A stretch of 9,169 nt of DNA from contig CAMAQQ010000035.1 of NCBI GenBank assembly GCA_945860575.1, positions 1-9,169 on the forward strand, in the 5' to 3' direction. The stretch is from Ferrithrix thermotolerans DSM 19514 (GTDB lineage: Bacteria; Actinomycetota; Acidimicrobiia; Acidimicrobiales; Ilumatobacteraceae). Under the pieces are notes generated by a model. That model saw only the letters and a list, made by a program, of their open reading frames with translations, made no database searches and had not been told where the DNA came from. The translations under genes and the position numbers were made by a program. Below, one piece after another: positions 1 to 5,974 of the stretch. Each line of letters starts with the position of its first letter. The stretch's first letter is position 1.

Positions 1-329
1 GCGAAAATGCGATCGCAACCATGGTCGTGCGAGAAGACAACTACCAAATCCCGTTTGGCGTCGTTGAAGTTAACGGCACTCAAATCGTCGGTGTTACAGA
101 AAAACCGACTCAAAGACATTTAGTTAATGCTGGAATCTATGTGATCAGCGCAAAAGGACTCGAAGGTATCCCAGCCGATACTTATTACGACATGCCGACG
201 CACTTTACAAAACTTGCTTCGAACGGTCATCGGACTGCTGCATTTCCGCTTCACGAATATTGGGTTGACATTGGCCGTCTTGACGAACTTGAACGAGCAC
301 AACGCGAATGGCCTAGGGAAGTTCAGTGA
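1..329 (+). CDS. ptmE: Sugar-1-phosphate guanylyltransferase, PtmE-like (3' end only)
   Basis: The 5' end is cut by the window edge. The reading frame is already open at base 3, so the ATG at 21 is internal and not the start. The visible 108 residues match the C-terminal part of the nucleotidyltransferase domain of PtmE-type proteins, recognised by the segments YQIPFGVV, VTEKP, VNAGIYV and EYWVDIGR, which carry the sugar-phosphate and metal-binding side of the fold. In Campylobacter jejuni PtmE activates glucosamine-1-phosphate with GTP to form a GDP-sugar feeding legionaminic acid synthesis. That substrate is inferred here, because the N-terminal nucleotide-binding loop (and the CBS domains many relatives carry) is outside the window. 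The stop overlaps the next start as GTGA, so the two genes are probably translated together. Another NDP-sugar pyrophosphorylase specificity remains possible. Confidence 0.82.
   Translation, partial: ENAIATMVVREDNYQIPFGVVEVNGTQIVGVTEKPTQRHLVNAGIYVISAKGLEGIPADTYYDMPTHFTKLASNGHRTAAFPLHEYWVDIGRLDELERAQREWPREVQ
315..319 (+). promoter_or_regulatory. Ribosome binding site for the GTG start at 326
   Basis: AGGGA lies 6 nt upstream of the GTG at 326, inside the end of the preceding gene. It supports the non-ATG start and the GTGA overlap. Confidence 0.6.
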
Positions 330-1246
330 AGATCGCCGTAATTGGCGCCGGATCCATCGGTTCAAGACATGCACGAATTCTTCAAGACCTGAAACACGAA
401 GTGGTCATAGTTTCGAGCCATGTAAATAGTCAACTCGGCACCGCGCAATATAAATCGATTTCAGACGCATTGAAACATGATCAATTTGAATATGTTGTGG
501 TCGCCAGCAAAACTTCACAGCACTTAAACGATCTCAACGAGCTTTGCAATGCGAAATTCGCAGGCAGTGTGCTAATCGAAAAACCACTTTTTGCTTCAAG
601 TCAAAGAGTCGCTAAAAATAACTTCGAGTTCGCTGGCGTTGGTTACAACCTTCGCTTTCACCCGGCAGTTTTGTGGTTACGAGGCGTGTTGCCACAACTT
701 GGCAAGATCTCTTCGGCGAATTTTTATGTGGGGCAATATCTACCGACTTGGCGCGAAAATAACGACTACAGCAATTCGAGTTCGGCGAAAGCAACAAGCG
801 GCGGCGGAGTTTTGCGCGACCTCAGCCACGAACTTGACCTTGCCCAACACTTCTTCGGCGATTGGACTCAATTGACTGCATGCGGGGGCAAATTCAGCAA
901 CCTCGAAATTGAAACAGATGACACATTTTCGATTCTTATGAAAACCAAAGCTTGTAATGCTTTATCAATTCAATTGAATTATCTAGATCGAATCAACCAA
1001 CGAAACATCACGATCATCGGAGACAATGGGACGATTAAAGTTGATCTGATTTCAAGAAAAGCACAATTTAATGAGACAACAAAAACATTCGAACTTGAGC
1101 CCGATCAGACCTACTTGGCCGAGCACATCGCGATGATCACAAAAGATGCAGCCACACTGTGCACCTTTGATGAAGCACTCGCAGTCGTTGAAACGATCGA
1201 CGCGATAGAAAAAGCGTCAATCAAACAAAAATGGATCAATCGATGA
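326..1246 (+). CDS. ptmF: Gfo/Idh/MocA-family oxidoreductase, PtmF-like
   Basis: A 306-residue NAD(P)-dependent sugar oxidoreductase. The N-terminal Rossmann loop is GAGSIG (G7, G9, G12). The family EKP signature with its lysine is at E85-K86-P87 and begins the second half of the protein. DLSHELD holds the conserved histidine, H168, of the substrate pocket. The length is at the short end for the family but the protein looks intact. The start is GTG at 326, chosen because the Rossmann strand begins at residue 2 and AGGGA sits 6 nt upstream. It overlaps the PtmE-like gene by 4 nt and the cytidylyltransferase gene by 4 nt (ATGA at 1243). Its place between PtmE-like and PtmB-like genes matches Campylobacter ptmF. 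The exact reaction cannot be read from sequence; a role in making the amino-sugar precursor of legionaminic acid is inferred from synteny. Confidence 0.8.
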   Translation: MKIAVIGAGSIGSRHARILQDLKHEVVIVSSHVNSQLGTAQYKSISDALKHDQFEYVVVASKTSQHLNDLNELCNAKFAGSVLIEKPLFASSQRVAKNNFEFAGVGYNLRFHPAVLWLRGVLPQLGKISSANFYVGQYLPTWRENNDYSNSSSAKATSGGGVLRDLSHELDLAQHFFGDWTQLTACGGKFSNLEIETDDTFSILMKTKACNALSIQLNYLDRINQRNITIIGDNGTIKVDLISRKAQFNETTKTFELEPDQTYLAEHIAMITKDAATLCTFDEALAVVETIDAIEKASIKQKWINR

Positions 1247-1941
1247 AAATTCTTTGCACTATTTGCGCGCGTGCTGGTTCTAAAGGGGTTGCGAATAAAA
1301 ACTTGCGCCTGATCAATGGGCTGCCACTAATTGCCTATTCGCTGCGACAGGCGGTTGAATCCAAGTTGTTTTCACAAATTGCCGTTAGTAGTGACAGTCC
1401 AGAAATTCGTGATACTGCGCTTGCCCACGGCGCAACCTTTGTTGTTGATCGTCCCGCAGAAATGGCATCGGATACGGCGCCAAAACTTCCGGCTATTAGA
1501 CATTGCGTCGAGACAACTGAAAAAGAATTTGGTCAATTTGACATAATCATCGACTTAGATGCGACTGCTCCGCTTCGTATTTCCGCAGACATCATCGGTT
1601 CATTGGAACTTCTAAAAACAACGAACGCCGACAATGTCATCACTGGCACGCTGGCACATCGGTCTCCGTATTTCAATCTTGTTGAGCAAGACGAAAATGG
1701 AATCGTTCATCTTTCAAAGCCTCTAAAAAATGATGTTACACGTCGTCAAGATTCGCCAAAATGTTTTGACATGAACGCATCAATTTATGTTTGGCGGCGT
1801 AAAGCGCTTTTAAATAATCCAAGTTTGTTCGTGTCTAGTACCCGACTTTTTGAAATGCCCCGCGAACGCTCTTTGGACATCGATTCTCAGGCAGATTTTG
1901 AAATGGTTGAATGGATGATGTCGAAAGGTTCAGCAAAGTGA
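1243..1941 (+). CDS. ptmB: CMP-nonulosonic acid synthetase (acylneuraminate cytidylyltransferase), PtmB/LegF-like
   Basis: A 232-residue cytoplasmic enzyme predicted to activate a nonulosonic acid with CTP, giving the CMP-sugar donor and pyrophosphate. The N-terminal CTP-binding signature ARAGSKGV is at residues 9-16 (R10, S13, K14). LDATAPLR at 105-112 corresponds to the usual QPTSPLR-type segment, and DIDSQADF at 212-219 holds the metal-binding aspartates common to NeuA and its relatives. I start it at the ATG at 1243 because family members begin with M-K-x-L directly before the signature and this gives an ATGA overlap with the gene before. The in-frame ATG at 1231 would add only four residues. 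No good Shine-Dalgarno precedes it, so coupling to upstream translation is likely. Family membership is clear. Legionaminic acid as substrate, rather than pseudaminic or sialic acid, rests on gene order. Confidence 0.88.
   Translation: MKILCTICARAGSKGVANKNLRLINGLPLIAYSLRQAVESKLFSQIAVSSDSPEIRDTALAHGATFVVDRPAEMASDTAPKLPAIRHCVETTEKEFGQFDIIIDLDATAPLRISADIIGSLELLKTTNADNVITGTLAHRSPYFNLVEQDENGIVHLSKPLKNDVTRRQDSPKCFDMNASIYVWRRKALLNNPSLFVSSTRLFEMPRERSLDIDSQADFEMVEWMMSKGSAK
1923..1928 (+). promoter_or_regulatory. Ribosome binding site for the GTG start at 1938
   Basis: GAAAGG lies 9 nt upstream of the GTG at 1938. It favours that codon over the in-frame ATG at 1911, which would overlap the previous gene by 31 nt. 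Confidence 0.6.
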
Positions 1942-2762
1942 CGACCACTCAAACTTCAGATCTTTTCAGCCTCAGTGGCAAAGTTGTTTTGGTTACCGGC
2001 GGTGCCGGTCTACTCGGTCAAGTTTTTTGCCAGGCTTTTGCCGACAGTCAAGCACAAGTTGCAATTGTTGATATTGATCAGACCGCCGCAGAGTCCGTTT
2101 CTAGTGCCATCTCTAAAAAATCTGGTCAAAAAGTTTCTGGCTTTGGTTGCGATATAACTTCACCAGAATCTGTTACACAAATGGTTGCGGCAGTCGTCAA
2201 TGATTTCGGTCGGATTGATGTACTAGTTAATAACGCTGCATCAAAAGGCTCAAACCTTGACGAATTTTTCAAACCGTTCGAAGAGTACTCACTGCAAACT
2301 TGGCGCCAAGTCATGGCAGTAAACATTGACGGCTTGTTTTTGGTTGCCCAAGCCGTCGGTAAGCAGATGAAACTTCAAGGTGGTGGATCGATCATTCAGA
2401 CATCGTCGATCTATGGCGTGCGAGCCCCAGACCAGCGAATATACGAAGGTTCGCAATACAACGGAAGACCAATTAATACACCAGCTGTTTACTCGGCATC
2501 AAAGGCGGCCGTTGTCGGACTGACAAGTTATCTGTCGACTTATTGGGCCGAAAGCGGTATTCGTGTGAACTCGTTGACTCCAGGCGGAATCTCTTCCGGG
2601 CAAAACAAAACTTTTGACGACAAATATTCAAACCGAGTTCCACTCGGACGAATGGGACAAGCATCAGAACTTACCGGTGCGTTAATTTATTTGGCGTCCG
2701 ATGCGTCAAGTTATGTAACGGGTCAGAATCTCATAGTTGACGGTGGACTATCTACATGGTGA
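1938..2762 (+). CDS. ptmA: Short-chain dehydrogenase/reductase, PtmA-like
   Basis: A 274-residue classical SDR. The NAD(P) loop TGGAGLLG is at residues 20-27, NNAA at 98-101, the catalytic serine region SS at 156-157, and the YxxxK pair is Y185 and K189. The C-terminal GQNLIVDGG segment is typical of the family. About 28 residues separate the serine from the tyrosine, against about 13 in most classical SDRs, so there is an inserted loop next to the active site. The start is GTG at 1938, with GAAAGG 9 nt upstream and a GTGA overlap with the cytidylyltransferase. The neighbour set E-F-B-A matches the Campylobacter ptm genes, in which PtmA is linked to the amino-sugar precursor branch of legionaminic acid synthesis. 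The substrate cannot be told from the sequence. This is the last gene before a 64-nt gap. Confidence 0.83.
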   Translation: MTTTQTSDLFSLSGKVVLVTGGAGLLGQVFCQAFADSQAQVAIVDIDQTAAESVSSAISKKSGQKVSGFGCDITSPESVTQMVAAVVNDFGRIDVLVNNAASKGSNLDEFFKPFEEYSLQTWRQVMAVNIDGLFLVAQAVGKQMKLQGGGSIIQTSSIYGVRAPDQRIYEGSQYNGRPINTPAVYSASKAAVVGLTSYLSTYWAESGIRVNSLTPGGISSGQNKTFDDKYSNRVPLGRMGQASELTGALIYLASDASSYVTGQNLIVDGGLSTW

Positions 2763-2763
2763 A

Positions 2764-2799
2764 TTAGATCTGAAGCACAATTACATCGCAATGATCTAA
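2764..2799. repeat. Inverted repeat in the gap after the PtmA-like gene
   Basis: TTAGATC (2764-2770) and GATCTAA (2793-2799) are perfect 7-nt inverted arms around 22 nt. The element follows a stop codon and has no T-tract, so it is a weak terminator candidate. It could equally be a binding site or chance in AT-rich DNA. Confidence 0.4.
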
Positions 2800-2800
2800 A

Positions 2801-2812
2801 ATAAGTTCTTAT
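2801..2812. repeat. Short dyad just upstream of the amidotransferase ribosome binding site
   Basis: ATAAG (2801-2805) and CTTAT (2808-2812) are perfect arms around a 2-nt centre. The centre is too tight for a stable hairpin, so a DNA-binding site is the only structural reading. It lies one base before the AGGA ribosome binding site. Function unproven. Confidence 0.35.
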
Positions 2813-2816
2813 AGGA
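2813..2816 (+). promoter_or_regulatory. Ribosome binding site for the amidotransferase gene
   Basis: AGGA lies 10 nt upstream of the ATG at 2827. It supports this ATG and hence the long N-terminus of the protein. Confidence 0.5.
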
Positions 2817-2826
2817 TAGTTTCTAC

Positions 2827-4137
2827 ATGAGTAGCACTTTTCCCAAGACTCGAGACATCGATACCTCTCAGTTCACAGATTCAAACAAAGACTTAACACC
2901 AAAATATGGTCTGCCAAAATCTGTCTTGTTTTGCAAGCGGTGCATCATTTCTAATCAAAGACCAAACTCGGCCATTGAATTTTCTCATACTGCCAAATCA
3001 ATAAAAGACACAATTGGTTTTGATAGTGATCTCATTTGCGATGCCTGCAAACTTGCTGTGAAAAAAAAAGAGATTGACTGGGAAGCTCGCGACGCCGAAC
3101 TGCGCGCATTATGCGATAAACATCGAAGTACCGATGGTTCATACGATTGTCTAGTTCCCGGTTCTGGCGGCAAAGATAGTTTCGTTGCAGCCCACATGCT
3201 GAAATATAAATACGGCATGCATCCTCTGACAGTTACTTGGGCACCACATGTTTATACAGAGTGGGGTTGGAGAAACTTTCAACGATGGATTCATGCTGGT
3301 TTTGACAATTATTTATGTACACCAAATGGGCGCGTGCACCGACTGTTGACTCGACTCGCCGTTGAAAACCTATTTCATCCATTTCAAGCGTTCGTTCTCG
3401 GACAAAAGTCTTTGGCGCCAAAGATGGCGGTTCTCCATCAAATCCCTCTAGTTTTTTACGGCGAGAACGAAGCTGAATACGGCAACCCAATAGGCGATGC
3501 TGACTCTGCGTTACGACAATGGAAGTACTTTTCATCTCCAGAAAAATCAACCATTCATCTTGGTGGAACTTCAATCAAAGATCTGACAACGGATTTTGGT
3601 TTAGAAGATGTTGACCTAGATCCTTACCTCCCAGCGAACCCGGCAGGATTAGAAAAACTTGGAATCGAAGTTCATTACCTCGGTTATTATTTGAAGTGGC
3701 ATCCGCAAAGTTGCTACTACTACTCGGTAGAGCATGGTGGGTTTGAAGCATCACCCGAGCGAACACCTGGAACATACAGCAAATACAACTCGATCGACGA
3801 CCGAATCGACGATTTTCATTACTACACGACACACATCAAATATGGCATCGGTCGAGCAACTTACGATGCTGCTCAAGAGATCCGTTCTGGGGATATCAAC
3901 CGCGAAGAAGGTGTGGCACTCGTTCAACGCTTTGATGGCGAGTTCCCGACTCGTTTCGCTGATGAAATCTTTGCTTACTTAAGTATCTCTGAAAAAGAGT
4001 TTCCGAAGGCATCAAAAATGTTTGAGCAACCTGTAATGGACTTGAACTACTTCAATAACTTGGCCGACTCGTTTCGCTCACCCCATTTGTGGTCGTACAA
4101 TAATGGTCAGTGGTCTCTTCGTCACCAAGTCAGTTAA
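2827..4137 (+). CDS. N-acetyl sugar amidotransferase (WbpG/PseA/PtmG type)
   Basis: A 436-residue PP-loop ATP-pyrophosphatase predicted to convert an acetamido group on a sugar into an acetamidino group, using ATP and ammonia delivered by a HisH/HisF pair. The ATP-binding PP-loop SGGKDS is at residues 113-118. Before it are two cysteine pairs, C36-x-x-C39 and C71-x-x-C74, a likely zinc-binding knuckle seen in this family. Family members such as P. aeruginosa WbpG and C. jejuni PseA are, from memory, nearer 370-385 residues. Part of the excess is the roughly 30-residue polar stretch before the first cysteine pair. No other in-frame ATG precedes C36, and AGGA supports the start at 2827. A HisF-like gene follows directly. 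With the legionaminic-type genes upstream, an acetamidino-nonulosonic acid is the likely product, but a 3-acetamidino uronic acid as made by WbpG is an alternative. Confidence 0.85.
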   Translation: MSSTFPKTRDIDTSQFTDSNKDLTPKYGLPKSVLFCKRCIISNQRPNSAIEFSHTAKSIKDTIGFDSDLICDACKLAVKKKEIDWEARDAELRALCDKHRSTDGSYDCLVPGSGGKDSFVAAHMLKYKYGMHPLTVTWAPHVYTEWGWRNFQRWIHAGFDNYLCTPNGRVHRLLTRLAVENLFHPFQAFVLGQKSLAPKMAVLHQIPLVFYGENEAEYGNPIGDADSALRQWKYFSSPEKSTIHLGGTSIKDLTTDFGLEDVDLDPYLPANPAGLEKLGIEVHYLGYYLKWHPQSCYYYSVEHGGFEASPERTPGTYSKYNSIDDRIDDFHYYTTHIKYGIGRATYDAAQEIRSGDINREEGVALVQRFDGEFPTRFADEIFAYLSISEKEFPKASKMFEQPVMDLNYFNNLADSFRSPHLWSYNNGQWSLRHQVS

Positions 4138-4160
4138 TTTTGCCATCCCCTAGTCGGATT

Positions 4161-4937
4161 TTGCGACTGATAGCCAGACTTGACATCAAAGGCGCGAACC
4201 TTATTAAAGGCATTCACCTTGAAGGATTACGCATTGTAGGTGACCCACAAGATCGTGCTGAAAAGTATTACCAAGATGGCGCCGACGAAGTAATTTATAT
4301 GGACACAGTCGCGAGTCTTTACGGACGAAACAACTTAATAGATGTGGTGACCAGAGCAACTGAACATGTTTTTGTGCCAATGACCGTAGGCGGTGGAATC
4401 AGATCTGTTGAAGATGCTCGGGCATTGCTTCGTGCAGGTGCGGACAAAGTCGCAATTAATACTGCTGCAGTAAAAGATCCAACGTTGATCAAAGAGCTTT
4501 CCGATGTTTGGGGCTCGTCGACAATTGTGCTGTCGATTGAAGCAAAAAAAACTACTGAAGGAAAATGGGAGGCCTATACAGATAACGGGCGTGAGCGAAC
4601 TGGTCTAGATGTTGTGCAATGGGCAGAGCAAGGAGCCAAGTTGGGTGCGGGTGAAATATTTCTGACTTCTGTTGACCAAGAGGGCACTAAAAACGGTTTC
4701 GATTGCGAACTGGTAAGTGCCGTAACCAAATCAGTCGATATACCTCTGGTTGCAAGCGGCGGCTTCGGCGTTTTAGACCACCTAAGAGACCTGTTGCAAG
4801 TAAGCCAACCAACTGGGGTTGCCTTTGCTGATGCTTTACACTACAACAGGATCAGTCTGACTGAAATTCGTAATTTTTGCACTCAAAATAACATTCCAAC
4901 ACGCACACGAAGTTTTGAGGAAACCAAGAAAGCATGA
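4161..4937 (+). CDS. hisF: HisF-like cyclase-family subunit of the acetamidino-forming complex
   Basis: A TIM-barrel protein of 258 residues, the usual HisF length. From the TTG at 4161 it begins RLIARLDIKG, as HisF relatives do. The GTG at 4110 or TTG at 4140 would add 17 or 7 unmatched residues, and no candidate has a good ribosome binding site. Compared from memory with Thermotoga HisF, the ammonia-gate residues R5, E46, K99 and E167 are kept (here R2, E43, K96, E165), as are D11, K19, N103 and T171 (D8, K16, N100, T169). The catalytic D130 and the active-site D176 are both Glu (E127, E174), and C9 is Arg (R6). The phosphate-binding glycine loops VGGGI and ASGGFG are intact. This fits a subunit that channels ammonia to the adjacent amidotransferase rather than the histidine-pathway cyclase. 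No his genes and no HisH lie in the window. The stop overlaps the next start (ATGA). Confidence 0.82.
   Translation: MRLIARLDIKGANLIKGIHLEGLRIVGDPQDRAEKYYQDGADEVIYMDTVASLYGRNNLIDVVTRATEHVFVPMTVGGGIRSVEDARALLRAGADKVAINTAAVKDPTLIKELSDVWGSSTIVLSIEAKKTTEGKWEAYTDNGRERTGLDVVQWAEQGAKLGAGEIFLTSVDQEGTKNGFDCELVSAVTKSVDIPLVASGGFGVLDHLRDLLQVSQPTGVAFADALHYNRISLTEIRNFCTQNNIPTRTRSFEETKKA
4917..4922 (+). promoter_or_regulatory. Ribosome binding site for the P-loop protein gene
   Basis: GAGGAA lies 11 nt upstream of the ATG at 4934, inside the end of the HisF-like gene. It supports that start and the ATGA overlap. Confidence 0.5.
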
Positions 4938-5974
4938 GTTTGGATTTAAAACACTTCAACTCATTTACCAATGACATCATCGTCGTAGATGGCTTTTGGG
5001 GCGGAGGAAAGTCAGTAGTAACTTCAATCGTTGGTTCACTGTCTGGGGTTGAAAAGAAGAAAGTTGAACACGTCTACGAATATGTATGCATTGCACATTC
5101 AGCCGGGAAGATGAATTTAGATGCCGCAATGGCTTTTTTGAAAATTTATGCTGACTTATCGCAGTACAACAATCTCATTGGTCGAGAAGTAAACCTCCGG
5201 TGGGGAGATGATTCGGGTTTTCGAAATAACCCTGGGAGCATCGCTTACTTAAAAAGATTGTTTCACAAAGGTGGCGACGCTGTTGCCGATACGATCAACG
5301 CACAAAATTTGGCTCTACTGATTGCATCACACGAATTACTTTCTGTGTCTGATTTACTTTTTGATTCTTACGGCCCAAGGCTTAAATTAATTGAGGTCGT
5401 AAGACACCCTATTCATCTATTCAATAACGTTCGTGATTACACGGCCGCGTTCGAGCGCTCGCGTGAATTTACTCTCTCATTTGACTTTGGGGGCACAAAA
5501 ATACCGTGGTTTGCGGCATCATGGGCAAAAGAATTCGCAGAGGCGTCCATCGCCGATCGTGCCCTACTCTCAATCGCCCGAATGCAAAAGTCAATGATCA
5601 AAGCGATTGATCAACTAGCTTCAACTGGTAAGCCCGTTCTCATTCTGGCCTTTGAGGATACTGTTCTGCATCCGCAAAATGCTTTAATTCAACTCGAACA
5701 ATTTCTGCGTCGTACACGAACAAAACGAACCGGTCGAGTCTTGCGTCGACAGGCTCTGCCCAGAACTCAGATCTCTACTGGAAAGTCGACTTCGCAATTC
5801 TCATTTAATTCAAAGAGTTCAGCCACTGAAGTTCAAATCTATGAACAAATCGTAGAAACTATTAACAAGTCAGCTTCAAGAAGCGCAATCAACGAATTTT
5901 GTGATGCAATTTCAATTTACGACTCTAAGTGGTCAAGTCCCCTTGCAGAGCTTAATTCTTCTTGGCTTAAATGA
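4934..5974 (+). CDS. P-loop protein of unknown function, possibly sulfotransferase-like
   Basis: A 346-residue protein I do not recognise as a named family. It has a clear Walker A loop near the N-terminus, G20-F-W-G-G-G-K-S27, directly after the hydrophobic strand DIIVVD, as in P-loop NTPases and kinases. At 157-159 a strand ends in RHP (VVRHP), which resembles the RxP segment that binds the nucleotide 3'-phosphate in sulfotransferases. A strongly basic stretch runs over residues 259-272 (R259, R260, R262, K264, R265, R268, R271, R272), followed by a Ser/Thr-rich segment. No signal peptide or membrane segment is seen, so it is probably cytoplasmic. The start at 4934 has GAGGAA upstream and an ATGA overlap with the HisF-like gene, and the stop overlaps the next start in the same way. 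The tight coupling suggests a part in modifying or transferring the acetamidino sugar; kinase or sulfotransferase activity is only a guess. Confidence 0.6.
   Translation: MSLDLKHFNSFTNDIIVVDGFWGGGKSVVTSIVGSLSGVEKKKVEHVYEYVCIAHSAGKMNLDAAMAFLKIYADLSQYNNLIGREVNLRWGDDSGFRNNPGSIAYLKRLFHKGGDAVADTINAQNLALLIASHELLSVSDLLFDSYGPRLKLIEVVRHPIHLFNNVRDYTAAFERSREFTLSFDFGGTKIPWFAASWAKEFAEASIADRALLSIARMQKSMIKAIDQLASTGKPVLILAFEDTVLHPQNALIQLEQFLRRTRTKRTGRVLRRQALPRTQISTGKSTSQFSFNSKSSATEVQIYEQIVETINKSASRSAINEFCDAISIYDSKWSSPLAELNSSWLK

Noticed and set aside
1911..1937. ATG at 1911 as the start of the short-chain dehydrogenase
   Set aside because: It would overlap the cytidylyltransferase by 31 nt. The GTG at 1938 has GAAAGG at proper spacing and a 4-nt overlap like its neighbours.
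3233..3574. 113-codon minus-strand open frame inside the amidotransferase gene
   Set aside because: It is antisense to a well-supported gene with conserved motifs and has no recognisable domain. This and the other antisense or shifted frames look like shadows.
4110..4160. GTG at 4110 (or TTG at 4140) as the start of the HisF-like gene
   Set aside because: The added Ser/Pro-rich residues do not match the HisF N-terminus and no ribosome binding site precedes them. TTG 4161 starts at the family boundary. The call stays uncertain because 4161 also lacks a good ribosome binding site.
4161..4937. Histidine biosynthesis operon
   Set aside because: No other his gene is present, the active-site acids differ, and the neighbour is a sugar amidotransferase, so the HisF-like gene belongs to glycan modification.
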